A DNA stretch of 64,000 nt from Ideonella oryzae (lineage in GTDB: Bacteria > Pseudomonadota > Gammaproteobacteria > Burkholderiales > Burkholderiaceae_C), in the NCBI RefSeq assembly GCF_024055665.1, contig NZ_JAMXMC010000004.1, positions 186,001 through 250,000 of the forward strand, read 5' to 3'. Shown piece after piece: positions 22,344-30,921 of this stretch. The first letter of the stretch is position 1; every line of letters starts with the position of its first letter. The position numbers and the translations under genes were made by a program. A model generated the notes under the pieces. That model was not told the DNA's origin. It worked only from the letters and a program-made list of their open reading frames with translations, and did not search any database.

Positions 22344-22385
22344 AAACTCGGTTTCACAGTGCTGTCATACGGCACTTCCGAGTTT
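22344..22385 (+). promoter_or_regulatory. Nested inverted repeat upstream of the porin gene
   Basis: AAACTCGG (22344) pairs with CCGAGTTT (ending 22385), and inside it AGTGC pairs with GCACT around a nine-base loop. It lies 73 bases before the porin ATG. If transcribed it would fold as a long 5' leader hairpin; if not, it is a large palindromic operator. No U run follows, so it is not a terminator. Confidence 0.45.
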
Positions 22386-22457
22386 CGGCGTCCTGCGCTG
22401 CGTAGCACAAGCACAGACGTGAGACTCCTTTGTTTCACTGACCAAGGGTCCTTCAAC

Positions 22458-23405
22458 ATGAAGAAATCTCTCGTCCTGACCGCGATCGCGGCCACCCTGG
22501 CGGCTCCCGCCTTCGCCCAAAGCTCCGTGACCATCTACGGTCGCCTGAACCTGTCGGTCGAAAGCACCAAGGTTGATGGCGCCGACAAGCGCGACTGGCA
22601 AGAAGTGGACAACTCGTCCCGCATCGGCTTTGCCGGCGAAGAAGACCTGGGCGGCGGCAACAAGGCCATCTTCAAAATCGAACACGGCTTCGACGCTTCG
22701 ACGGGCACGGTCAAGGGCGATCGTTTCTGGGGTCGTGAGTCGACCGTGGGTCTGGCCACCCGTTACGGTACCCTGAAGCTGGGCAACCTCGACAACAACG
22801 AGGCTTACCACGCCACCGCCGACTACGTGTCCTGGGTCAACCACGACACCGGCACCACTTCTGACTTCCTGTACCGCGGCCCGAACTACTACGGTTCGCT
22901 GCAGAACGCCGTGTCGTACAACACCCCGGACCTGAACGGTTTTGTGGGCTGGGTGCAAACCGCTGAAGCCTACGGCGGCGAAAAGAGCAAGCCCCTGGCT
23001 CTGGCTGGCTACTACGACCGTGGTGCCCTGCATCTGGGTGCTGGCTTCGACAAGCATGGCGACGACAAGGCCACCACCGTCCGCGCCAACTACGACCTGG
23101 GCGCCTTCGGCGTGGGCGGCTACTTCAGCCACACCACCGGCTCCTACGAGTTCAACACCTGGCGTCTGGTGGGTATGTACACCCTGGGCGCCAACGAGTT
23201 CCACCTGAACTACGGTGGCACCAACAAGGTGAAGATCGACGGTCTGGGCGAAGCCGCCAAGGCATGGCAAGCCACCGCTGGCTACAACTACAACCTGAGC
23301 AAGCGCACCAAGGTCTACGCCTTCGTGACCAAGGTGAAGGACGACGATGCCGCTTTCACCGGCACCTTCAACACCTTCGGCGCTGGCATCCGCCACAACT
23401 TCTGA
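22458..23405 (+). CDS. Outer-membrane porin, Gram-negative trimeric type
   Basis: The 315-residue protein has a cleavable signal (MKKSLVLTAIAATLAAPAFA) and starts its barrel with QSSVTIYGRLNLSVE. It contains the family stretches SRIGFAGEEDLGGG and GDRFWGRESTVGLATRYGT, and ends in the terminal Phe of outer-membrane proteins (GIRHNF). It belongs to the Burkholderiales OmpC-like general diffusion porins and is slightly short for the group (usually 340-390). Monocistronic, with its own leader hairpin and a strong terminator. Codon use is biased as in highly expressed genes. Confidence 0.93.
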   Translation: MKKSLVLTAIAATLAAPAFAQSSVTIYGRLNLSVESTKVDGADKRDWQEVDNSSRIGFAGEEDLGGGNKAIFKIEHGFDASTGTVKGDRFWGRESTVGLATRYGTLKLGNLDNNEAYHATADYVSWVNHDTGTTSDFLYRGPNYYGSLQNAVSYNTPDLNGFVGWVQTAEAYGGEKSKPLALAGYYDRGALHLGAGFDKHGDDKATTVRANYDLGAFGVGGYFSHTTGSYEFNTWRLVGMYTLGANEFHLNYGGTNKVKIDGLGEAAKAWQATAGYNYNLSKRTKVYAFVTKVKDDDAAFTGTFNTFGAGIRHNF

Positions 23406-23442
23406 TGCTCGAGGCCCACGGGCCTCTGCTCAGCAAGTGCTG

Positions 23443-23469
23443 AAAGCCGACCTTCGGGTCGGCTTTTTT
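23443..23469 (+). terminator. Terminator after the porin gene
   Basis: AAAGCCGACC, the stable loop TTCG, GGTCGGCTTT and a T run form a textbook intrinsic terminator. It lies in the convergent gap between the porin gene and xerD and touches the xerD stop codon. Confidence 0.92.
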
Positions 23470-24377
23470 CATTTCAGGCCCCGGGGATGGTGACGTGCGT
23501 GCAGCGACTTCAGCCGTTCGCGCGCCACGTGGGTGTAGATGGTGGTCGTGGAGATGTCCGCATGCCCCAGCAGCATTTGCACCACCCGCAGGTCGGCCCC
23601 GTGGTTGAGCAGATGGGTGGCAAAGGCATGCCGCAAGGTGTGCGGAGACAGCGGTACGGTCACCCCGGCCAGGCCCGCGTAGCGCTTGACCAGCGTCCAG
23701 AACATCTGGCGGGTCATGCCCTCCCCGCGCCCCGTCACGAACAAGGCTGTGGATTGGCGCCCCTTCAGAATCTCGCCCCGTGCCTCGGCCAGATAGCGGC
23801 GAATCCAGCCCTCGGCCTCCTGCCCGAAGGGCACCAGCCGCTCCTTGCGGCCCTTGCCGGTGACTCGGAGCACCCCCTCCGCCAGCCCCACCTCCACCGA
23901 AGAAAGCCCCACCAACTCCGACACCCGCAGGCCGCTGGCATACATCAACTCCAGCATGCAGCGGTCGCGCAGCCCCAAGGGGTTGCCTACATCGGGCGCC
24001 TGCAGCAGGGCCTCGACCTGCGTCTCGGTGAGGGTCTTGGGCAGACGCAGCGGCTGACGGGCCGACTGCAGTTGCAAGGTCGGATCCTCGGCGACATGGC
24101 GCTCCCGCACCGCCCAGCGGTAGAAACGGCGAAACACCGCCAAGCGGCGGTTGGCCGTGGTGGCGCGTGTGCCGGCGTGTCGGTCGGCCGCGTAGGCCAG
24201 CAGATCACTCAGCCGAACAGACTGCAGCCCGACCGCAGGATCACGCCCCCCCAGCCACAACGCCAGTGCACTCAGATCACGCCGATAAGCCGCCAACGTG
24301 TTCTGGGAAAGCCCGTCCTCGATCCACAGGGCAGCGCAGAACGCGTCGATCAGGGCAGCATCCGCCTGCGCAAGCAC
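23469..24377 (-). CDS. xerD: Site-specific tyrosine recombinase XerD
   Basis: XerD with XerC resolves chromosome dimers at dif. The 302-residue reading from a GTG at 24377 matches the usual 298. The core-binding domain shows GLSQNTLAAYRRDL. The catalytic domain has ASGLRVSELVGL with the first Arg, GKGRKERLVP with the Lys, SPHTLRHAFATHLLNHGADL with His and Arg, LLGHADISTT with His, and the Tyr nucleophile in IYTHVARERL. The start is uncertain: an ATG at 24503 would add 42 Arg/Pro-rich unconserved residues, and no start has a clear ribosome site. Confidence 0.93.
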   Translation of the reverse strand: MLAQADAALIDAFCAALWIEDGLSQNTLAAYRRDLSALALWLGGRDPAVGLQSVRLSDLLAYAADRHAGTRATTANRRLAVFRRFYRWAVRERHVAEDPTLQLQSARQPLRLPKTLTETQVEALLQAPDVGNPLGLRDRCMLELMYASGLRVSELVGLSSVEVGLAEGVLRVTGKGRKERLVPFGQEAEGWIRRYLAEARGEILKGRQSTALFVTGRGEGMTRQMFWTLVKRYAGLAGVTVPLSPHTLRHAFATHLLNHGADLRVVQMLLGHADISTTTIYTHVARERLKSLHARHHPRGLK

Positions 24378-24501
24378 GGGTGACGGTACGGAAGGAGACA
24401 AGGGCGACAAGACAGATCGTGGAGAAAGACGAAGTGGGGTCTGGACGATACCCGGTCGGGGCCGCACGCGTGCCAACGCTTGCTGGCACACTCTCAGCCC
24501 C

Positions 24502-25404
24502 ATGAGCCAAGTGTTCCTGCTGCTGCCCGACTTCCTGCTGATTGTGCTTGGCTGGTTCCTGTGCCGCCACACCCTGCTGGACCGCAGCGTCTGGGACGGC
24601 GTCGAAAAGCTGGTCTACCACCTGCTCTTCCCGGTACTGCTCTTCGTCGCCATCCTGCGCCAGCCACTGCAACCCGGCGCGCTGATGACGCTGGCCGGCT
24701 GCGGCCTCACCGTGGTGGCCGTGGGCATCGCCCTGTCCTATGCGCTGGGACGCTGGCCCGGCGTGGATCCGCGCACCCATGCGTCCGGGGCGCAAACCGC
24801 CTTCCGCTTCAACTCCTACGTGGCCCTGGCACTGGCCGAGCGCCTGGGTGGGGTGCAGTCGGTGGCCTGGATCGCCCTGCTGATCGCGCTGTGCGTGCCC
24901 GTGTGCAATGTGGCAGCGGTCTGGCCGCTGGCCCGCCATGCCGGGCACAACTTTCTGCGCGAACTGGCTCGCAACCCGCTGATCGTGGGCACCGTGACGG
25001 GCCTGGTCGGCAATCTGCTGGGCCTGCGGCTGCCGGAGCTGGCCGAGATCACGCTCAGTCGCATCGGTGGCGCCGCCCTGCCCCTGGGCCTGATGGCCGT
25101 CGGAGCCGGCCTGCGCATGGGCGCCCTCAAGGAAGCCCCGGGCCTGGCCGCCGCGCTGCTGGGCATCCGCCATCTGGTGCTGCCGGTCGTGGCCATCGCG
25201 CTGGTGCTGTTCATTGGCCTGCCGCCGGCCCAGCAGACCGTGGTCGTGGCCTTCGCCGCGTTGCCCACCGCTTCCAGCGCCTATGTGCTGGCGGTGCGCA
25301 TGGGCGGCCATGGAAGCTATGTGGCCGGACTGATCAGTGTGTCGACCGTGATCGGCATGGCCGGCCTGCCCATGGCACTGAGCGCGCTGGACGCACTGCG
25401 CTGA
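24502..25404 (+). CDS. AEC (auxin efflux carrier) family transporter
   Basis: The 300-residue inner-membrane protein has about ten hydrophobic segments in two five-helix halves. Family marks are VEKLVYHLLFPVLLF in helix 2, FNSYVALALAE, and PTASSAYVLAVRMGG near the C terminus. Bacterial members export or import small organic acids such as malate or malonate; the substrate here is unknown. It is divergent from xerD, facing queG convergently with an 11-base gap. Confidence 0.87.
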   Translation: MSQVFLLLPDFLLIVLGWFLCRHTLLDRSVWDGVEKLVYHLLFPVLLFVAILRQPLQPGALMTLAGCGLTVVAVGIALSYALGRWPGVDPRTHASGAQTAFRFNSYVALALAERLGGVQSVAWIALLIALCVPVCNVAAVWPLARHAGHNFLRELARNPLIVGTVTGLVGNLLGLRLPELAEITLSRIGGAALPLGLMAVGAGLRMGALKEAPGLAAALLGIRHLVLPVVAIALVLFIGLPPAQQTVVVAFAALPTASSAYVLAVRMGGHGSYVAGLISVSTVIGMAGLPMALSALDALR

Positions 25405-25415
25405 GTCCGCGTGAT

Positions 25416-26510
25416 TCAGGCCCCGGCCTGTTGCGCCAAGGCCCAGTCGATGTGCTCGGCCACCAGCGCACTGGCCTGGCCGCGTGCGGCCTGCAGCAGC
25501 CCGACCAGTGGCTGCGAGCCCGCGGCCCGAGCTGCCAGCGCATTGCCCATGGCCACGGCCAAGTTGCGCCGCCAGCGCTCGAAGCCGATGCGCCGGATCG
25601 GGCTGCCCTCCATCTCGCGCAGAAAGCGCGCCTCGTCCCAGCCCCACAACTCGGCCAGGGTCGCGTCGCCCATCGCCGGCCGCGGGTCGAAGTCGGCCAG
25701 GCGGCTGGGCTGGGCGAACTTGTTCCACGGGCAGACGAGCTGGCAATCGTCACAGCCGTAGATGCGGTTGCCCATCTGCGACCGCAAGGCCTCAGGGATG
25801 GGGCCGTCATGCTCGATGGTCAGGTAGGAAATGCAGCGCCGCGCATCGAGCCGGTAGGGTGCCACGATGGCCCCGGTCGGGCAGGACTGGATGCAGGCCT
25901 CGCAGCGTCCGCAGTGGCCCTCCACCGGCGCGCTGACGACCAGCGGCGCATCCACGTAGATCTCGCCCAGGAAGAAGGTCGATCCGGCCTCACGCGACAA
26001 GGTCAGCGTGTGCTTGCCCCGCCAGCCCAGGCCGCTACGCTGGGCCAGTTCGACCTCCAGCACCGGCGCCGAGTCACAGAACACCCGGTGCCCCAGCGGG
26101 CCGACGGCCTCGGCCAGGCGGTCGGCCAACTGTTGCAGGCGCGCACGCAGCACCTTGTGATAGTCGCGCCCCCGGGCGTAGAGTGAGATATTGGCGCGCG
26201 CCGGCTGGCCCAGCCGCTGCCACTCGATGGCCTGCCAACCCTGCGGGGTCTGGTGTGGCAGGTAGTCCATGCGCGCGGTGATGACACGCACCGTCCCCGG
26301 CACCAGCTCCGCCGGGCGGGCCCGCTTCAGGCCATGGCGGGCCATGTACTCCATCTGGCCATGGAACCCGGCCTGCAGCCAGGCAGTCAACCCAGCCTCG
26401 GCCGAAGACAGGTCGACGTCGGCCACGCCGATCTGGGAAAATCCCAGTGCGCGTGCCCAGTCCCGCAATGCCTGCGTGAGATCCAGCTCCGCCCGATCGC
26501 TTTGAGTCAT
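25416..26510 (-). CDS. queG: Epoxyqueuosine reductase QueG
   Basis: QueG reduces epoxyqueuosine to queuosine in the wobble position of tRNAs, using cobalamin and two [4Fe-4S] clusters. The 364-residue protein contains both ferredoxin-like clusters: CGRCEACIQSCPTGAI and CDDCQLVCPWNKF. MDYLPH and an SRRC-like ARRCISYLTIEHDG segment are typical of the family. It ends in HEAT-like helices. Its ATG lies base-to-base against the divergent tsaE start. Confidence 0.96.
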   Translation of the reverse strand: MTQSDRAELDLTQALRDWARALGFSQIGVADVDLSSAEAGLTAWLQAGFHGQMEYMARHGLKRARPAELVPGTVRVITARMDYLPHQTPQGWQAIEWQRLGQPARANISLYARGRDYHKVLRARLQQLADRLAEAVGPLGHRVFCDSAPVLEVELAQRSGLGWRGKHTLTLSREAGSTFFLGEIYVDAPLVVSAPVEGHCGRCEACIQSCPTGAIVAPYRLDARRCISYLTIEHDGPIPEALRSQMGNRIYGCDDCQLVCPWNKFAQPSRLADFDPRPAMGDATLAELWGWDEARFLREMEGSPIRRIGFERWRRNLAVAMGNALAARAAGSQPLVGLLQAARGQASALVAEHIDWALAQQAGA

Positions 26511-26987
26511 TTGCCGATTCTAGAAACCCGCTCCCTGTCCTGGCCCGATGAAGCGGCCTGTGGCCAGTTCGCCCTGTCGCTGGCCCGCCACCCGGGCATC
26601 GCCGATGCGTGCATCGAACTGGATGGCCCGCTGGGGGCGGGCAAGACGACCCTGGTGCGCCACCTGCTGCGTGCCCTGGGCGTTCAGGGCCGCATCAAGA
26701 GCCCGACCTATGCCGTGGTCGAGCCCTACGAGGTGGTGCACGCGGGGCAGCCCCTGCCCATCTCGCATTTCGATTTCTACCGTTTCAGCGACCCGCGCGA
26801 GTGGGTCGATGCCGGCTTCCGTGACATCTTCGCCCGGCCGGGCCTGAAGCTGTGTGAATGGGCCCAGAACGCCGGGCCCGAACGTCCGCAGGCCGACCTC
26901 CGGCTGGAGATCCAGCCTCAGCCGGATGAGAGCCGACGGGTGCTCGCTCACGCGATGAGCCAGCGCGGAAAGGAGTTGCTCGCATGA
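26511..26987 (+). CDS. tsaE: tRNA threonylcarbamoyladenosine biosynthesis ATPase TsaE
   Basis: TsaE is the ATPase partner of TsaB-TsaD in forming t6A37 on ANN-decoding tRNAs. The 158-residue protein has Walker A LDGPLGAGKTTLVRHLLRAL, the SPTYAVVEPY switch and ISHFDFYRFSDPREW. No ATG is available; I take the TTG at 26511, which gives the usual length and abuts the divergent queG ATG. A TTG nine bases earlier is an alternative. Its stop overlaps the amidase ATG, the standard tsaE-ami pairing in proteobacteria. Confidence 0.92.
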   Translation: MPILETRSLSWPDEAACGQFALSLARHPGIADACIELDGPLGAGKTTLVRHLLRALGVQGRIKSPTYAVVEPYEVVHAGQPLPISHFDFYRFSDPREWVDAGFRDIFARPGLKLCEWAQNAGPERPQADLRLEIQPQPDESRRVLAHAMSQRGKELLA

Positions 26988-28354
26988 AACGACGCGAAAT
27001 CCTGGCCCATGCCGGCCGCCTGGGCCAGGCCGCCCTGCTGCTCGGGCCGGCCCAGCTGGCCTGGGGTGCCAGCATCGTCTCGGTCCGGGTGTGGCCGGCC
27101 ACCGAATACACCCGGGTCACCATCGAGTCCGACCAGCCGCTGGTCGCGCGCCACTTCGTGACCGAAGAGCCGCAGCGTCTGGTGGTGGACATTGACGGCC
27201 TGGAACTCAGCCCCGCGCTGCGCGACCTGGTGGGCAAGGTCAAGTCCGACGACCCCTTCATTGCCGGCGTGCGGGTGGGGCAAAACCAGCCGCGCGTGGT
27301 GCGCCTGGTCATCGACCTGAAGCAACCCGTGAACCCGCAGCAGTTCGCCCTAGCCCCTGTGGCGGCCTACCAGAACCGGCTGGTCTTCGACCTCTACCCG
27401 CTGCAGGCCCAGGACCCGCTGCTGGCCCTGGTGAACGACAAGCTGCAGGCCGAGCGCGAGGCCGCCCGCACCATGGACGACGCGCTGGGCGAGTTCATCC
27501 ACCGCATGAACCGGCCGATGGCCGCCACCGAGGCCACCCACCCGCCCAGCCCCCCCATCGCCGCAGCCACGCCGCCCAAGCCGGGCATCACCCCGGCCCC
27601 GGCGCCCGCGCCCCGCCCCACCGCGGCCCAGCGCGACCGCATCAACCGCCTGATCGTGGTGGCCATCGACCCGGGGCACGGCGGCGAGGACCCGGGCGCC
27701 ATCGGCCCCTCGGGCCTGCGCGAGAAGGACGTGGTGCTGCAGATCGCCATGGCCCTGCGCGACCGGCTGAATGACCGGCCCAACATGCGTGCGATGCTGA
27801 CCCGCGACGCCGACTTCTTCGTGCCGCTGCAGGAACGTGTTGCCAAGGCCCGCCGCGTGCAGGCCGACCTCTTCGTCTCGGTCCATGCCGATGCCTTCTT
27901 CACACCCCAGGCCCGAGGCGCCAGCGTGTTCGCGCTGAGCGACCGTGGCGCCAGCAGCGCGGCGGCGCGCTGGATGGCCCAACGCGAGAACGCCGCCGAC
28001 GTGGTGGGCGGCGTCAACGCCAACACCAAGGACGCCCAGGTGCTGCGCGCCATGCTGGACATGAGCACCACCGCCCAGATCAAGGACAGCCTGCGGCTGG
28101 GCAAGGAAGTGCTCTCGCGCATCGGCACGGTGGGCAAGCTGCACAAGGGCGAGGTGGAGCAGGCCGGCTTTGCGGTGCTGAAGGCGCCGGACATTCCCTC
28201 CATCCTGGTCGAGACGGCCTTCATTTCCAACCCGGAAGAAGAGAGCCGGCTGAAAGACCCCGACTATCAGGTCAAGCTGGTCGAGGCGCTCTACACCGGC
28301 ATCGACCGCTACTTCGCCAAGAACCCGCCGCTGGCGCGCAACCGTCAGGTCTGA
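26984..28354 (+). CDS. amiC: N-acetylmuramoyl-L-alanine amidase, AmiC type
   Basis: This periplasmic zinc amidase cleaves septal peptidoglycan during daughter-cell separation. The 456-residue protein begins MKRREIL and a hydrophobic stretch compatible with Tat export. An AMIN domain follows (about residues 30-140) for septal localisation. After a Pro/Ala-rich linker (about 185-215) comes the amidase_3 domain with zinc-site motifs AIDPGHGGEDPGA and FVSVHADAF and the catalytic Glu in VETAFISNPEEE. The ATG overlaps the tsaE stop, so the two are coupled. The name amiC rather than amiB rests on the AMIN-domain layout. Confidence 0.92.
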   Translation: MKRREILAHAGRLGQAALLLGPAQLAWGASIVSVRVWPATEYTRVTIESDQPLVARHFVTEEPQRLVVDIDGLELSPALRDLVGKVKSDDPFIAGVRVGQNQPRVVRLVIDLKQPVNPQQFALAPVAAYQNRLVFDLYPLQAQDPLLALVNDKLQAEREAARTMDDALGEFIHRMNRPMAATEATHPPSPPIAAATPPKPGITPAPAPAPRPTAAQRDRINRLIVVAIDPGHGGEDPGAIGPSGLREKDVVLQIAMALRDRLNDRPNMRAMLTRDADFFVPLQERVAKARRVQADLFVSVHADAFFTPQARGASVFALSDRGASSAAARWMAQRENAADVVGGVNANTKDAQVLRAMLDMSTTAQIKDSLRLGKEVLSRIGTVGKLHKGEVEQAGFAVLKAPDIPSILVETAFISNPEEESRLKDPDYQVKLVEALYTGIDRYFAKNPPLARNRQV

Positions 28355-28376
28355 AGGCCCAGGCCGAATCGTGGGC

Positions 28377-30224
28377 TCAGGCCCCGGGCAGAGGCTGCGC
28401 GTCCAGCACGCCCCGCAAGGCATTGCAGACCCGCCATTCCAAGACGCGGTGCAGTTCCTCTCGGTGCACCGAGCGCTCCCGCAGGGCCCAGCTGGGGTCG
28501 GCAAGCAGCTGCGACCGCATGACGCCGGGCAGCACGCCATCGGACACCGGCGGGGTCACCCAGCCCTCCGGCAGGCGCAGTAGCACATTGCTGCGGCCGC
28601 CTTCCAGCAGCCAGCCGTCGTCGCTGAACAGCAGCGCATCGAAGGCCCCCTGCGCCTCGGCCTGCGCCACCAACTGGTCGTAGAGGGCCCGCGCGGTGGT
28701 CTTGTGGCGGGCCAACTGCCGGCCCCGCGGCACGGTGGCCTCACCCCAGGCCAGACGCAACGGCCCGTCAGGCAGCTCGATCAGCGGTGCGTGCCGCAGG
28801 GACAGCCCGCCCTGCGCGGACCAGTCCAGCCGGACCCGGTGCAGCCCCTGGCGCAGGGGGCCGGCCAGGGCCTCCTCCAGCAGCCGCCCGGCCTCGGCCC
28901 GGTCCAGCCCAAAGCCCAGGGCCGCCACACTGGCACTCAGTCGCTGCAGATGGGCCGGCCACAACAGCACCCGGCCCGCCTCCGCCCGCATCGTTTCGAA
29001 CAGGCCCAGGCCCGGGTCCAGCGCCGACAGGAAGCGGCCCTTGAGCAGGCACTCCGCCCGCTCGGGGCGGGCCCGGCTGTCCAGCACGATGCCGGCGCCC
29101 ACGCCCAGCGTGAGCGGCCGGGTGTCCGCCTGCGGCGGACCCAGCGTCAGGGTGCGGATGGCGACCGACAGCACGGCCCGTCCCAGGCCGTCCCCGGGTT
29201 CGGCCCAGCCGATGGCCCCGCAGTAGAGGCCGCGCGGCGCGGTCTCCAGGACCTGGATCAGCTGCATCGTGCGGTGCTTGGGCGCGCCGGTGATGGACCC
29301 GCAGGGAAAGGTGGCCCGCCACAGGGCCGGCCAGTCCACCTCCGGGCGCATGCGGGCCTCGATGGTCGAGGTCATCTGCCAGACGGTCCGGTAGCCCTCC
29401 ACCTCGAACAGGGCCGGCACCCGCACCGAACCTGTCTCGGCCAGCCGCCCCAGGTCGTTGCGCAGCAGGTCCACGATCATCAGGTTCTCGGCCCGGTTCT
29501 TCACGTCCTGCTGGAGGGTCTGGGCCCGCTGCGCATCCTCGGCCGGGTCGGGCGCACGCGCGGACGTGCCCTTCATCGGCCGGGCCGTCACTTGCCGGCC
29601 CTCGACCTTCAGGAAAAGCTCGGGCGAGCAGGACAGCACCCAGCGATCCCCGGGCAAGGCCAGCAGCGCGCCATAGGCCACTGGCTGGCGTTCGCGCAGG
29701 CGGCGGTACAGATCCAGGGGCGAGCCAAAGGCCTGGCCGTTCAGGCGGAAGGTGTGGTTGACTTGGTAGGTCTCGCCGCGCCGGATGGCCTCGTGGATGG
29801 CGGCGATGGCGGCGTCGTAGGCGGCATCGTCCACGTCGGGCTGCAGGCCCAGCGTGCCTGCGGGCGCAGGCGTGTCCGAGCCCGCTGTGGCCGCCAGCCA
29901 GGCCGGCACCTGCGCGGCATCCAGGCGGTCGCAGCGACGGAACATCAGGACCCGCAGCCGCCCAGGGTCTGTAGCCCGTGGGCGCGAAGTGAGACCCTGC
30001 AGCGCCACGCCCCATTCATAGTCGGCCAGCACCACCGCCCACAGGCCGGCGCGCAGGTCGGCGTCCACGGCCTGCCAGCAAGCGGCGAGATCCTCCCGCC
30101 CCTGGCTCTCGTGGATGGCCGTCAGCCCGGTCAGCAGCCGGCAGGCGCCGGTCGCCAGGTCCAGCGCATCGTCCAGCAGGGCGAAGGCCTCGCCCTGCTG
30201 CGGGCGCGGCCACGCCCCGTCCAT
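28377..30224 (-). CDS. pabBC: Fused aminodeoxychorismate synthase component I and aminodeoxychorismate lyase
   Basis: One 615-residue polypeptide carries the PabB domain (about residues 1-380) and the PabC domain (about 400-615). PabB makes aminodeoxychorismate from chorismate with ammonia from PabA; it shows KGTSARAPDP, a FPCGSITGAPK block and GVGAGIVLDS. PabC is a fold IV PLP lyase that releases 4-aminobenzoate for folate; FETMRAE and the candidate PLP lysine in ARHKTTARALYDQL are visible. The fusion channels an unstable intermediate. A dedA gene lies one base upstream. thyA and folA, also folate genes, are 12 kb away. Confidence 0.93.
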   Translation of the reverse strand: MDGAWPRPQQGEAFALLDDALDLATGACRLLTGLTAIHESQGREDLAACWQAVDADLRAGLWAVVLADYEWGVALQGLTSRPRATDPGRLRVLMFRRCDRLDAAQVPAWLAATAGSDTPAPAGTLGLQPDVDDAAYDAAIAAIHEAIRRGETYQVNHTFRLNGQAFGSPLDLYRRLRERQPVAYGALLALPGDRWVLSCSPELFLKVEGRQVTARPMKGTSARAPDPAEDAQRAQTLQQDVKNRAENLMIVDLLRNDLGRLAETGSVRVPALFEVEGYRTVWQMTSTIEARMRPEVDWPALWRATFPCGSITGAPKHRTMQLIQVLETAPRGLYCGAIGWAEPGDGLGRAVLSVAIRTLTLGPPQADTRPLTLGVGAGIVLDSRARPERAECLLKGRFLSALDPGLGLFETMRAEAGRVLLWPAHLQRLSASVAALGFGLDRAEAGRLLEEALAGPLRQGLHRVRLDWSAQGGLSLRHAPLIELPDGPLRLAWGEATVPRGRQLARHKTTARALYDQLVAQAEAQGAFDALLFSDDGWLLEGGRSNVLLRLPEGWVTPPVSDGVLPGVMRSQLLADPSWALRERSVHREELHRVLEWRVCNALRGVLDAQPLPGA

Positions 30225-30225
30225 A

Positions 30226-30873
30226 TCAGGCCACGGCCCCTTTGCGGCGGGCGCGCCAGGCGCCGGCGATGGCCAGCGCGCTGGGCACCAGGATCAGGGC
30301 CCAGATGATCTTCTCGAGGTTGCCCTTGACCCAGCCGATGTTGCCGAACCAGTAACCGGCCATCAGCACGCCCACCACCCACAGCGTGCCGCCGGCCAGG
30401 TTGTAGGCCGTGAAGCGGGCGCGCGACATGGCCGCCACGCCGGCCACGAAAGGCGCGAAGGTGCGGATGAACGGCATGAAGCGGGCCAGCACGATGGTGA
30501 TGCCGCCGTAGCGCTCGTAAAAGGCATGGGCCTGCGCAAAGGCCGCCTTGTTGAAGAAGCGCGAGTTCTCCCACTGGAACACCCGCGGCCCCAGCCGCCG
30601 GCCGATGCTGTAGTTCAGCTGGTCACCCAGCACCGCGGCCACCAGCAGCACGGCCAGGCTCAGCGGCAGGTTCATCAGCCCGGCGCCGGCCAAGGCCCCC
30701 ACGACGAAGAGCAGCGAATCGCCCGGCAACAGGGGCATCACCACCAGTCCCGTCTCGACGAAGACGATCAGGAACATCAGGGCGTAGACCCAGGGGCCGT
30801 ACTGGGCCACGAACTCGGCCAGGTAGCGGTCCACATGCAGGATGAAATCGAACAGGGTCGGCAGCAGGTCCAT
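30226..30873 (-). CDS. DedA-family membrane protein
   Basis: The 215-residue inner-membrane protein has the DedA/SNARE-associated motifs FVETGLVVMPLLPGDSLLF, LGDQLNYSIGRR and RFMPFIRTFAPFVAGVAAM. DedA proteins act as undecaprenyl phosphate or other lipid flippases and support proton-motive force; which lipid this one moves is not visible. It is upstream of pabBC on the same strand with one base between, so they are likely co-transcribed. Divergent mutL starts 48 bases away. Confidence 0.92.
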   Translation of the reverse strand: MDLLPTLFDFILHVDRYLAEFVAQYGPWVYALMFLIVFVETGLVVMPLLPGDSLLFVVGALAGAGLMNLPLSLAVLLVAAVLGDQLNYSIGRRLGPRVFQWENSRFFNKAAFAQAHAFYERYGGITIVLARFMPFIRTFAPFVAGVAAMSRARFTAYNLAGGTLWVVGVLMAGYWFGNIGWVKGNLEKIIWALILVPSALAIAGAWRARRKGAVA

Positions 30874-30909
30874 GGCGCGGCATTATCGGCGCGCACCACC
30901 CGGCCTCTC

Positions 30910-30915
30910 TACAAT
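30910..30915 (+). promoter_or_regulatory. -10 element TACAAT right upstream of mutL
   Basis: TACAAT ends six bases before the mutL ATG. A transcript starting at the normal distance would begin at or next to the A of the ATG, giving a leaderless mRNA. There is no good -35 hexamer at 16-18 bases, and no Shine-Dalgarno sequence apart from a GGGG run. The hexamer match is clear; its use is inferred. Confidence 0.35.
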
Positions 30916-30921
30916 CCGGGG

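Noticed and set aside
23469-24398. XerD-like gene as a phage or integron integrase
   Set aside because: Sequence motifs, length and the lack of any attachment site, cassette array or phage gene fit the housekeeping XerD.
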